A stretch of 64,000 bases of DNA from Streptomyces sp. Root1304. Lineage in GTDB: Bacteria; Actinomycetota; Actinomycetes; Streptomycetales; Streptomycetaceae. Positions within the stretch are counted from its first letter, which is position 1. Each line of letters begins with the position of its first letter. Under the pieces are notes generated by a model, which was not told where the DNA came from, did no database searches, and worked only from the letters and a program-made list of their open reading frames with translations. Shown here one piece after another: positions 35,721-43,791 of the stretch. A program made the translations under genes and the position numbers. Where the stretch lies: NCBI RefSeq assembly GCF_001426405.1, contig NZ_LMEP01000001.1:63241-127240 (forward strand), given 5' to 3'.

Positions 35721-36143
35721 TCAGTAACTGCCGGTGCAGTGGGTCTGGAGGGTCTCCAGGGCGCGCGTCTCGCACGCCTTGGCGTAGATGTCCTTGTCGT
35801 TGACCATGGCGGTGTAGACGGTTCCGTAACCGCCGTAGTAGGCGCTCCGGGACACGCCCTGGGAGTTGTGGACGCTGATCACGGTGTCGGCGGACGCGCC
35901 GGAGGTCTTGCGGGCCCAGGCGGCGCGGCAGGTCGGGCTGTAGCGCAGTTCCACGCCCCAGTCGGCGGTCAGCACCGTGCGGGCGTCGTTCTGGCAGATC
36001 GTGGTGGCCGGGTCGAGGCCCTCGCAGGAGGAGGCGTAGCAGGAGGTGGCCGCCGAGGCCGGGGCGGAGGCGAAGAGCAGACCGGAGGCGCTGAGCGCGA
36101 GGGCCGAACCGGCCGTCGCGAGCTTGCGGGTGAGCGGGTTCAC
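35721..36143 (-). CDS. Secreted DUF2690 protein, copy 1
   Basis: 140-residue secreted protein. The signal peptide (ATAGSALALSASGLLFASAPASA) ends near residue 32, and the whole mature part is one DUF2690 domain: TSCYASSCEGLD, CQNDARTV, GVELRYSPTCRAAWAR and VNDKDIYAKAC. Six cysteines suggest a disulfide-stabilised fold. GTG 36143 has an AGGAG site upstream. It is the third of three tandem paralogues and the one next to the amidase. Biochemical role unknown. Confidence 0.85.
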   Translation of the reverse strand: MNPLTRKLATAGSALALSASGLLFASAPASAATSCYASSCEGLDPATTICQNDARTVLTADWGVELRYSPTCRAAWARKTSGASADTVISVHNSQGVSRSAYYGGYGTVYTAMVNDKDIYAKACETRALETLQTHCTGSY

Positions 36144-36201
36144 TGGAGGAACTCCTTCTGCGGGGCCGGAGTCGACGGCGTGGCCGACGCGACCGGCGGG
36201 G

Positions 36202-36618
36202 CTAGTACCACGACGAGCACTGCGTCCCGAATCCCATGACGTAGCCGCAGGACCGGGCGATGATCCCCTTGTCGTCGATCATCGCGGTCCACACGGTGCC
36301 GCTTCCGGTGTGGTAAGCGGCCTGGCTCAGACCGGTGTTGCTCTCCACCCAGATCGTCATCGCGGTGTCACCGCTCTTGCGCGCCCAGGCGGCCCGGCAG
36401 GTCGGGCTGTAGCGAAGTTCGACGCCGGAGGCGGTGGTGCCGACGGTGCGGGCGTCGTTCTGGCAGACGGTCGTGCTCGGGTCCTTGCCGGTGCAGTCGG
36501 GCCCGTAGCAGGACGTCGCGGCGGAGGCCGGGGAGGAGGCGAGGAGGAGGCCGGAGGCGGCGAGGGCGAGGGCCGAGGCGGCCGTCGCGAGCGTGCGGGT
36601 GAGCACGGGACGGGTCAC
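36202..36618 (-). CDS. Secreted DUF2690 protein, copy 2
   Basis: 138-residue secreted DUF2690 protein with a signal peptide (ATAASALALAASGLLLASSPASA) and core TSCYGPDCTGKD, CQNDARTV, GVELRYSPTCRAAWAR, MIDDKGIIARSC. Three consecutive GTG codons occur; GTG 36618 is chosen because it overlaps the stop of copy 3 as GTGA. It ends CSSWY, whereas copy 1 ends CTGSY. The mature domain differs mainly in the middle segment (MTIWVESNTGLSQAAYHTGSG), which may be the variable binding face. Confidence 0.83.
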   Translation of the reverse strand: MTRPVLTRTLATAASALALAASGLLLASSPASAATSCYGPDCTGKDPSTTVCQNDARTVGTTASGVELRYSPTCRAAWARKSGDTAMTIWVESNTGLSQAAYHTGSGTVWTAMIDDKGIIARSCGYVMGFGTQCSSWY

Positions 36619-37034
36619 CACCACAGGGTCGAGGAGGCCATGGTGTAGTCCGAACGACGGTCACAGGCGTACGCCATGATGTCCTTGTCGTCGACCATCC
36701 GGGTCCAGACGGTCCCGCCCGAGCCGCCGGGCTGCACGCTCTGCATCTCACGGCGCTCGTTCTCGACCTGGTAGTAGTGCCCCGCGACCGCGTTCTGCTT
36801 GCGGGCCCAGGTGGCACGACAGGTGGGGCTGTAGCGGAGCTCGACGCCGGTCTCGCTGGTGAGGACGGTCCTCGCGTCGTTCTGGCAGATCGAGGTCGCC
36901 GGGTCGACCCCGTAGCAGCTGGTCGAGTAGCAGGACGTCGCGGCCGAGGCCGGCGAGGAGGCGAGCAGGAGGCTGGACCCCGCCATCACGAGGGCCGAAC
37001 CGACGGTGGCGAACTTGCGGGTGAGTATGTTCAC
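36615..37034 (-). CDS. Secreted DUF2690 protein, copy 3
   Basis: 139-residue secreted DUF2690 protein and first gene of the island. The signal peptide (ATVGSALVMAGSSLLLASSPASA) precedes TSCYSTSCYGVD, CQNDARTV, GVELRYSPTCRATWAR and MVDDKDIMAYAC, with a terminal LWW. GTG 37034 is chosen because the signal peptide aligns with copies 1 and 2; the open frame to 37649 is a GC artefact. Its stop is overlapped by the copy 2 start. Confidence 0.85.
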   Translation of the reverse strand: MNILTRKFATVGSALVMAGSSLLLASSPASAATSCYSTSCYGVDPATSICQNDARTVLTSETGVELRYSPTCRATWARKQNAVAGHYYQVENERREMQSVQPGGSGGTVWTRMVDDKDIMAYACDRRSDYTMASSTLWW

Positions 37035-37397
37035 GGCGATCTCTCTGTCCTGAAGCGGCGGGCGGCGGCGGCCCGGCGGGCCACGCCCCTCGTGGTCGAG
37101 GCGGGCGGCCCGGCGGGCTGCGGCTCGGCACACGCTGCCAGTCCCGCAGGCCGTCCCGGCCGTCCCGGCGGACCGCGTCCGTCCCGCGGGAGGGGGCGGC
37201 GGGCGGGCCGGACACGACGGCCGAGGCAGGGACACGGACCGGGGGTGACGTCCCGTCGGGCGCACGGGACGGCGCGGGGACGCGGGACGGGAACGGGACG
37301 GCGGTACGGGTGTCCCGCGGGACGTCCCGAGGGGGCGAAGGCAGGGCGCGGGGGCAGGGCGCGGGGCCCTTTCGCGCGACCGCCGCCGGACATGCGA
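37035..37397. other. Presumed promoter region of the DUF2690 island
   Basis: About 360 gene-free bases upstream of the first island gene. Positions 37250-37329 contain at least seven GGGAC or GTCCC pentamers in both orientations (for example 37265, 37283, 37294, 37312, 37318 and 37324), which could be regulator sites. No clear -10 box was identified. Confidence 0.4.
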
Positions 37398-37433
37398 AAG
37401 GCCCCCGGCACCCTTGCGGGTGGCGGGGGCCTT
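37398..37433. terminator. Terminator of oligopeptide operon 2
   Basis: 16-bp stem (37398-37413 with 37418-37433, one mismatch) and a 4-base loop, just downstream of the OppF stop at 37456. It isolates operon 2 from the island. Confidence 0.8.
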
Positions 37434-37455
37434 CCAGGCCTTGCGTGTCGGTGCG

Positions 37456-38541
37456 TCAGTGCACCGGGACGACCTGCTTCTCCTCGGCGAAGTGGCACGC
37501 CGAGAGGTGCGCGGCCGGGGTCTCCTGACCCTGGAAGCGCTCCGGGATCGCGAGCAGCGGCGTCTCCTGCGAGCAGCGCTCCTGCGCCTTCCAGCAGCGG
37601 GTGCGGAAGCTGCAGCCCGACGGCGGGTTCGCCGGCGAGGGGACGTCACCGGTGAGGATGATCCGCTCGCGGTGCGCGCGGGCCTCCGGGTCCGGCACCG
37701 GCACCGCGGACAGCAGCGCCTGGGTGTACGGGTGCGTCGGGTGCTCGTAGATCTGCTCGTCCGTACCGATCTCGGCCATCTTGCCGAGGTACATGACGCC
37801 GACGCGGTCCGAGATGTGCCGGACGATCGACAGGTCGTGCGCGATGAAGAGGTAGGAGAGGTTGAACTCCTCCTGCAGCTTCCCCATCAGGTTGATGACC
37901 TGCGCCTGGACGGAGACGTCCAGGGCCGACACCGGCTCGTCGCAGATGATGATCTCCGGGTTGAGCGCGAGGCCTCGGGCGATGCCGATGCGCTGGCGCT
38001 GACCGCCGGAGAACTGGTGCGGGTACCGGTTGATGTACTCCGGGTTCAGACCGACGACGTCGAGCAGCTCCTGCACCTTGCGGCGCCGGTCGCCCTTCGG
38101 GGCCACCTCGGGGTGGATGTCGAAGGTCTCGCCGATGATGTCGCCGACCGTCATACGCGGGTTGAGCGAGGTGTACGGGTCCTGGAACACCATCTGGATG
38201 TTGCGCCGGACGGCCTTCAGGGCGCGCCCGGACAGCTTGGTGATGTCCTGGCCCTTGTAGAAGACCTCGCCCGCGGTGGCGCGCTCCAGGTTCATCAGGA
38301 GCTTGGCGACGGTGGACTTGCCACAGCCGGACTCGCCCACGATGCCGAGGGTCTCGCCCTGGTAGAGGTCGAAGGAGACCCCGTCCACGGCCTTGACCGC
38401 GCCGACCTGCTTCTTGAACAGGATGCCCTGCGTCAGCGGGAAGTGCTTCTTCAGGCCGCGCACCTGGAGGATCGGCTCGCCGCGGCCCGCGGGGGCCTCG
38501 ACGGCGGCCACGGCCTCGTCGTTCTTGCTGAGGTCAGCCAT
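37456..38541 (-). CDS. Oligopeptide ABC transporter ATPase, OppF/DppF type (operon 2)
   Basis: 361-residue ATPase with Walker [10 protein letters not shown], signature [15 protein letters not shown], Walker [13 protein letters not shown] and the cysteine-bearing C-terminal extension ([15 protein letters not shown]). It is very similar to the 25450 ATPase but lacks its PETP tail and has a longer N-terminus (MADLSKNDEAVAAVEAPAG). Its ATG overlaps the OppD stop by 8 bases. Confidence 0.95.
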   Translation of the reverse strand: MADLSKNDEAVAAVEAPAGRGEPILQVRGLKKHFPLTQGILFKKQVGAVKAVDGVSFDLYQGETLGIVGESGCGKSTVAKLLMNLERATAGEVFYKGQDITKLSGRALKAVRRNIQMVFQDPYTSLNPRMTVGDIIGETFDIHPEVAPKGDRRRKVQELLDVVGLNPEYINRYPHQFSGGQRQRIGIARGLALNPEIIICDEPVSALDVSVQAQVINLMGKLQEEFNLSYLFIAHDLSIVRHISDRVGVMYLGKMAEIGTDEQIYEHPTHPYTQALLSAVPVPDPEARAHRERIILTGDVPSPANPPSGCSFRTRCWKAQERCSQETPLLAIPERFQGQETPAAHLSACHFAEEKQVVPVH

Positions 38542-39592
38542 GGATCGTCTCCTTCCAGAAGTGGCAGGCGCTCTTACGGCCCGGGAGGTCCGCGCCGTCC
38601 TGCTCGGTGACCGGCACGAGGGCCGGGATCTCCGTGCGGCAGAGGTCGTCGGCCTTGGGGCAGCGCGGGTTGAAGGCGCAGCCGGAGGGCACCTTGAGCA
38701 GGTTGGGCGGCAGGCCCTTGATCGCGTAGAGCTCCTGGCCCTTCTGGTCCAGGCGCGGGATCGACTCCAGGAGTCCCTTGGTGTAGGGGTGGGCCGGCCG
38801 CTTGTACAGCTCGTGCACGGGGGCCTGCTCGACGATCCGGCCCGCGTACATCACGGCGATCTTGTCCGCGACGTCGGCGACGACGCCGAGGTCGTGGGTG
38901 ATCAGGATCAGACCCATGTTGTACTCGCGCTGGAGCTCCGCGAGGAGGTCCATGACCTGGGCCTGCACGGTCACGTCGAGAGCCGTGGTGGGCTCGTCGG
39001 CGATGATCAGGTCCGGCTCCAGGGCGAGCGCCATGGCGATCATGATGCGCTGGCGCATACCGCCGGAGAACTGGTGGGGGTAGTCGGTGACCCGCGCCTT
39101 GGCGGCGGGGATCTTGACCTTGTCCATCAGCTCGATGGCCTTGACCTTGGCGTCCTTCTTGGACATGCCGTGGTGCACCCGGAACATCTCGCCGAGCTGG
39201 TAGCCGACGCTGAGGACCGGGTTGAGGGAGGACAGCGCGTCCTGGAAGATCATGGCGATCTTCCGGCCGCGGATCTTCCGCCGCTCCTCCTCGGACATCT
39301 TCAGCATGTCCTCGCCGCGGAACAGGATCTCGCCCTGCGGGATCTTGCCCGGAGGCATGTCGAGGATGCCCATGATGGCCTGGGCGGTGACGGACTTGCC
39401 GGAGCCGGACTCGCCGAGGACGGCGAGGGTCTCGCCGGCGTCCACCGAGTAGTTGACTCCGTTGACCGCCTTGGCCACACCGTCACGGGTGTGGAACTCC
39501 ACGTGCAGGTCGCGGACTTCGAGCAGCGGACCGGTGTGGTCGGATCCGTCGCGGGGCGCGGGGACGGCCGCGGTCTTGTCGATGATGCTCAT
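38534..39592 (-). CDS. Oligopeptide ABC transporter ATPase, OppD/DppD type (operon 2)
   Basis: 352-residue ATPase: Walker A GESGSGKSV, signature FSGGMRQRIMIAMAL, Walker B LIIADEPTTALD, C-terminal GCAFNPRCPKADDLC. It has a 20-residue N-terminal extension (MSIIDKTAAVPAPRDGSDH) that the operon 1 copy lacks. Long stretches are identical at DNA level to 26606-27589. It starts 14 bases after the DppC stop. Confidence 0.95.
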   Translation of the reverse strand: MSIIDKTAAVPAPRDGSDHTGPLLEVRDLHVEFHTRDGVAKAVNGVNYSVDAGETLAVLGESGSGKSVTAQAIMGILDMPPGKIPQGEILFRGEDMLKMSEEERRKIRGRKIAMIFQDALSSLNPVLSVGYQLGEMFRVHHGMSKKDAKVKAIELMDKVKIPAAKARVTDYPHQFSGGMRQRIMIAMALALEPDLIIADEPTTALDVTVQAQVMDLLAELQREYNMGLILITHDLGVVADVADKIAVMYAGRIVEQAPVHELYKRPAHPYTKGLLESIPRLDQKGQELYAIKGLPPNLLKVPSGCAFNPRCPKADDLCRTEIPALVPVTEQDGADLPGRKSACHFWKETIHG

Positions 39593-39606
39593 CTTTTACG
39601 CCCTCC

Positions 39607-40560
39607 TCAGCGCAGCTTGGGGTCGAGGGCGTTGCGGACGGCTTCGCCGAGCATGATGAACGCCAGAACGGTGAGGCTCAGCATGATCGAGGGCCAGAGC
39701 AGGACGTGCGGGGCCACTCGGATCTGGGCGACACCGGCGGAGATGTCGACACCCCACGAGACGGTCGGGGCGGCGAGGCCCAGGCCGAGGAACGACAGGG
39801 TGGCCTCGGCCGAGATGTAACCGCCGAGCGCGATGGTCGCGACGACGATGACGGGTGCCATGGCGTTCGGCAGGATGTGCCGGAAGAGGATCCGGGTCGT
39901 GCTGGCGCCGAGGGCCTTGGCCGCGTGGACGTAGTCGGCCTGCTTGACCGTGATCACGGCACCGCGCATGACGCGGGTGATCTGGGTCCAGCCGAGGAAC
40001 GCGAGGGCGAAGACGACGACCCAGACGGTCCGCTCGACGAAGGCCTGGAGGACGACCATCGCGCCGAGCAGGAACGGGATGCCGAAGAAGACGTCGGTGA
40101 TCCGGGAGAGGATCGCGTCGACGATGCCGCCGAAGTAACCCGAGATCATGCCCATGATGCCGCCGATGACGGTGACGATCGCGGTGACCGCGACGCCGAC
40201 GATGATCGAGGCGCGGGTGCCGTAGATGAGGCGGGCGTAGACGGAGCGGCCCTGCTGGTCGTAGCCCAGCCACTCGGGCGAACCGACGTTGCCCAGCTCC
40301 GGCTTGCTCAGGAAGTGGTGCACCAGGTCACCGGCGGTCGGGGACGCGCTGGTGAAGAGGCTCGGCCACACCGAGATCAGCAGCAGCAGCGTGATGAGCG
40401 CCGAGGAGATGATGAAGTACGGGTTGCGGCGCAGGTCGGCCCAGGCGTCGCCCCAGAGGCTACGGGCCTTCTCCTGCGTCGGAGCCGGGGCCGAGTCCAC
40501 GGAGGGCGGGGCGATGGCGTCCTCGACGGCCGCGGCAGCGGTCTTGGTCACGTCAGGCAT
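39607..40560 (-). CDS. Oligopeptide ABC transporter permease, DppC type (operon 2)
   Basis: 317-residue permease with a cytoplasmic N-terminus, first helix (PYFIISSALITLLLLISVWP), an outer domain (PEWLGYDQQGRSVYARLIYG) and the EAA loop AAKALGASTTRILFRHILPN. It overlaps the DppB stop by 8 bases, as in operon 1. Confidence 0.94.
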   Translation of the reverse strand: MPDVTKTAAAAVEDAIAPPSVDSAPAPTQEKARSLWGDAWADLRRNPYFIISSALITLLLLISVWPSLFTSASPTAGDLVHHFLSKPELGNVGSPEWLGYDQQGRSVYARLIYGTRASIIVGVAVTAIVTVIGGIMGMISGYFGGIVDAILSRITDVFFGIPFLLGAMVVLQAFVERTVWVVVFALAFLGWTQITRVMRGAVITVKQADYVHAAKALGASTTRILFRHILPNAMAPVIVVATIALGGYISAEATLSFLGLGLAAPTVSWGVDISAGVAQIRVAPHVLLWPSIMLSLTVLAFIMLGEAVRNALDPKLR

Positions 40561-41485
40561 ACCGGATCCTCGGGTCCAGGACCGCGTACAGCAGGTCGAT
40601 GAGCAGGCTGGTGACGAGGTAGACGATCACCAGGATGGTGACGAGGCCCACCAGGGTCGTACCTTCACGCCGGGAGATCGACTCGGCGATGACGCCGCCG
40701 ATGCCCTTGATGTTGAAGATCGCCTCGGTGACGACCGCGCCGCCCATGAGGGCGCCGATGTCGGTGCCGAGGAAGGTGACCACGGGGATCATCGAGTTGC
40801 GCATCAGGTGGACGCCGATGACACGGCGGCGCGGGAGGCCCTTGGCAACGGCCGTGCGCATGTAGTCGGCGCGCAGGTTCTCCGCCATGGACGTACGCGT
40901 GAGCCGCGCCACATAGGCGAGGGAGAGACCGCCGAGCACAATGGCCGGAGCGATCATCTCGCTGAGCTGTGGCTCGGTGCTGACGTTCGGATCGATCCAG
41001 CCCAGGTTGAAGGCGAACACCATCTTGATGATGTAGCCGAGAACGAAGACCGGGATCGAGATGATCAGCAGGGTGAAGATCAGGATCACGTTGTCGGCCA
41101 GGCGGCCGGCGCGCAGACCGCCGATGACACCCAGGCCGATGCCGAAGATCAGCTCGATGGCGAACGCGAGCGCCGCCAGCTGGAGCGTGATGGGGAACGC
41201 GTCGCCGAGCACCTCGGTGACCGGGCGTCCGTTACGGATCTGGGTACCGAAGTCCTGGTGCCAGATCATGTCCCACATATATGTGACGTACTGCAGCCAA
41301 GCCGGCCGATCGAGACCCAGCTCGTGGCGCTTCGCGGCGAGTGTCGCCGGGTCGGCGCCCTTGTCGCCGAACATCGCCAGCACGGGGTCACCGGGCAGGC
41401 TGCGCACCATGAGAAAGATCAGCAGGGTCGTCCCGAGGAAAACCGGGATCATCTGGAGCAGTCGTCGTGCGACATAACGCCCCAT
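40553..41485 (-). CDS. Oligopeptide ABC transporter permease, DppB type (operon 2)
   Basis: 310-residue permease starting MGRYVARRLLQMIPVFLGTTLLIFLM. Two adjacent ATG codons follow GGAGG; the second (41485) is chosen because it aligns with the operon 1 start and gives the better spacing. EAA loop RTAVAKGLPRRRVIGVHLMRN. A hairpin lies between this gene and the lipoprotein gene. Confidence 0.93.
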   Translation of the reverse strand: MGRYVARRLLQMIPVFLGTTLLIFLMVRSLPGDPVLAMFGDKGADPATLAAKRHELGLDRPAWLQYVTYMWDMIWHQDFGTQIRNGRPVTEVLGDAFPITLQLAALAFAIELIFGIGLGVIGGLRAGRLADNVILIFTLLIISIPVFVLGYIIKMVFAFNLGWIDPNVSTEPQLSEMIAPAIVLGGLSLAYVARLTRTSMAENLRADYMRTAVAKGLPRRRVIGVHLMRNSMIPVVTFLGTDIGALMGGAVVTEAIFNIKGIGGVIAESISRREGTTLVGLVTILVIVYLVTSLLIDLLYAVLDPRIRYA

Positions 41486-41603
41486 CATGCCTCCGTTGAG
41501 ATGTGACAGCGGCAACCGACGGGCCCTCCCTCGACAGCCCTACCCGTTTCCGGGCACGGCTATGTCGTGGAAGGGCCCCCCAGCCACTGCGTAAGGCACC
41601 GAG

Positions 41604-41638
41604 ACGGGACTGACGATCTGTCGATCCGTCAGTCCCGT
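41604..41638 (-). terminator. Hairpin between binding protein and permease genes (operon 2)
   Basis: Perfect 12-bp stem (41604-41615 with 41627-41638) in the 180-base gap after the lipoprotein gene. It is a likely attenuator and parallels the one in operon 1. Confidence 0.65.
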
Positions 41639-41665
41639 GACGGCGTGCGGACTACGCTTGGGTGA

Positions 41666-43306
41666 TTACTTCTTGACCTCGACGCCGGTCAGGATCGGGT
41701 CGCCGTCCTGGCCGTACGCCACGCCCGAAACCTTCTCGGAGAAGCCCGCGTTGACCTTGTAGTACCAGAGCGGGATGGACGGCATGTAGTTGATCAGGTC
41801 CTTCTCGATGGCCTGGTACGCCTTGACGGACTCGTCCAGCGTCGCCGCGGAGTCGGCCTTGGCGATCTTGGCGTCGAGCTCCTTGTTCGAGAAGTCACCC
41901 TGGTTGCCGCCCGCACCCGTACGGAACAGGTCCGAGATGAAGTTGGCGTTCACCGGGTAGTCGAGCACCCAGCCGGAGCGGTAGAGCGACTTGACCTGCT
42001 TCGTCTTACGAGCGGTCAGGTCGGCCTGGAAGTCCGGCTTGCCGTCGCCGACGCACTGGACGCCGGTGGACTGCTGGATGGAGTTGCAGACAGCGTCCAC
42101 CCACTCCTTGTGTCCGCCGTCGGCGTTGTACTGGATGGAGATCTTGTTGTTCGGGACGCCGCCGCCGGCCTTGATCAGGTCCTTGGCCTTCGCGGGGTCG
42201 AACTTGGTGACGCCGGCGCCACCGTCCTCCTGGAAGCCCAGGACGCCCTTCGCGACCCAGCCGGTCGCGGGCTCACGCGTGCCGTTCAGCACCGTCTTGG
42301 TGATGGTGGCACGGTCGATCGCCATCGAAAGACCCTGGATGACGCGCGGGTCGATCTGCTTCGGCTTCTTCCACTGGTCGGAGTAGAAGGCGACGGCGAT
42401 GGTCTGGATCGCGGAGTACGGCTGGTCCACGGCGCGGTCGCCGAGGTCCTGGCGGTAGACCGGGAGGTCCTTCGGCGCGATCTGACGCAGGACGTCGACG
42501 TTGCCCGACTTCAGGTCCTCGTACGCGGCCTCGAGGGTGGTGTAGTTCTTGAAGACCACACCGCCGTTCTTCGCCTTGTTCGGGCCCTTGTAGCCGTCGA
42601 AGCGCGTGACCTCGATCTTCTTCTTGTGGTCCCAGCTCTTGAACTTGTAGGGACCGTTGCCGACCGGCTTCTGGCCGCCGGCGACCGGGTCCTTGTAGAA
42701 GGACTCGGGGAGCGGCGCGAAGACGATGTAGGCCAGCTTGTGCGCGAAGTACGGAACGGCCTTCGAGAGCTCGATCTTGAAGGTGTTCTCGTCGACGACC
42801 GACAGACCCTCGAGCTTGTCGGCGGTCTGCTTGGCGCCCTCGGCGTCCGGGTGGACCTTGTCGTAGCCCTTGATGTCCGCGAACCAGGACGCGAGGCCCT
42901 GGGCGTTCTTCAGGCTGGCGTTCCAGTTCCACGCGTCCACGAAGGACTTGGAGGTCACCGGGGTGCCGTCGTGGAAGGTCCAGCCCGGCTTGAGCTTGAC
43001 GGTCCAGGTCTTCGAGTCCGTCGTGGTGACCGACTCGGCGTTGATCATGGCCAGGGAGCCATCAGCCTTGTAGTCGACCAGGGTCGAGAACAGGCCCGAC
43101 ATCACGGCGGAGCCGTTGGACTCCATCGTGTCGCCGGTGAGCAGGGGCTTCTCAGGCTCGCCCAGCTCGATGGAGAAGATTCCGTTCGGGTCAACAGCGC
43201 CCTTGGCGTCACTGCCGCCGTCGCTCTTACCCCCGCCACAGGCGGTCGCAGCAAGGGCGACGATGATCGCGCCCGTTACCCACTTGGCGCTCTTGGCACC
43301 GCGCAT
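41666..43306 (-). CDS. Oligopeptide-binding lipoprotein, family 5 (operon 2, BldKB-like)
   Basis: 546-residue lipoprotein with lipobox LAATAC (Cys23). SBP_bac_5 motifs include GDTMESNGSAVMSGLFSTLVDY, KPGWTFHDGTPVTSKSFVDAWNW and NGPYKFKSW. ATG 43306 follows GAGGAGGAACCC. It begins the operon that ends at 37456 and lies next to typA, where S. coelicolor carries bldK, whose loss blocks aerial growth. The gene order differs from my memory of bldK (a permease first), so identity with BldKB is not certain. Confidence 0.92.
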   Translation of the reverse strand: MRGAKSAKWVTGAIIVALAATACGGGKSDGGSDAKGAVDPNGIFSIELGEPEKPLLTGDTMESNGSAVMSGLFSTLVDYKADGSLAMINAESVTTTDSKTWTVKLKPGWTFHDGTPVTSKSFVDAWNWNASLKNAQGLASWFADIKGYDKVHPDAEGAKQTADKLEGLSVVDENTFKIELSKAVPYFAHKLAYIVFAPLPESFYKDPVAGGQKPVGNGPYKFKSWDHKKKIEVTRFDGYKGPNKAKNGGVVFKNYTTLEAAYEDLKSGNVDVLRQIAPKDLPVYRQDLGDRAVDQPYSAIQTIAVAFYSDQWKKPKQIDPRVIQGLSMAIDRATITKTVLNGTREPATGWVAKGVLGFQEDGGAGVTKFDPAKAKDLIKAGGGVPNNKISIQYNADGGHKEWVDAVCNSIQQSTGVQCVGDGKPDFQADLTARKTKQVKSLYRSGWVLDYPVNANFISDLFRTGAGGNQGDFSNKELDAKIAKADSAATLDESVKAYQAIEKDLINYMPSIPLWYYKVNAGFSEKVSGVAYGQDGDPILTGVEVKK

Positions 43307-43662
43307 GGGTTCCTCCTCATGAGTCCACTTTGTCACTACAAGAGGGGCACTCCGAGTTTCGCCGACACCCCTGACGGCTGTGCACTCAAGTACCCCGAGT
43401 GTGCTCGTGAGTCGGCACTCCCCACAGTGCGTGACCCATTGACCCGAGCTCAATGGAGCCAACTATTAAGTACGTCCGGGCTGTAAACCACACTTAAGTG
43501 GTCTCGTTTTGACAACATCACCCCACCCCCGGATACCGAAATCCGGACAAACTGAGCACAGACAGACACCCCCGAAACGGACCGTTAACACACGTACCGG
43601 AGAGCGATGGCCGCTATGCGGACACTCGGCCTCTGAAATGGAGTTGACGGAAGTTGACGAAA
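43307..43662 (-). other. Long upstream region of oligopeptide operon 2
   Basis: About 350 bases without a gene. It contains a 10-bp palindrome (CACTTAAGTG, 43491-43500) and the most AT-rich stretch nearby (about 43460-43530), where the operon promoter probably lies. A leader of more than 100 bases is implied. No riboswitch could be recognised. Confidence 0.4.
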
Positions 43663-43698
43663 AGCCCGGACCCCCACAGTGCTGTGGGGGTCCGGGCT
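43663..43698. terminator. Terminator of typA
   Basis: 17-bp perfect inverted repeat with a 2-base loop, about 95 bases downstream of the typA stop. Confidence 0.85.
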
Positions 43699-43730
43699 CA
43701 GGTGCTGACGTGCCGTCAGCCAAGAGCGGC

Positions 43731-43756
43731 GTAGATCACACAGGACCGTGATCTAC
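43731..43756 (-). terminator. Second hairpin after typA
   Basis: 9-bp perfect arms (43731-43739 with 43748-43756), closer to the typA stop than the main terminator. A smaller GCTGACG/CGTCAGC hairpin lies between the two. Confidence 0.5.
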
Positions 43757-43791
43757 CCCGCCGCCACCGGCCGCATGCGGCCGGACTCGGC

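Noticed and set aside
31375..37034. Prophage lysis cassette
   Set aside because: Amidase and endopeptidases could suggest phage lysis, but there is no holin, structural, integrase or packaging gene, and the enzymes carry their own signal peptides.
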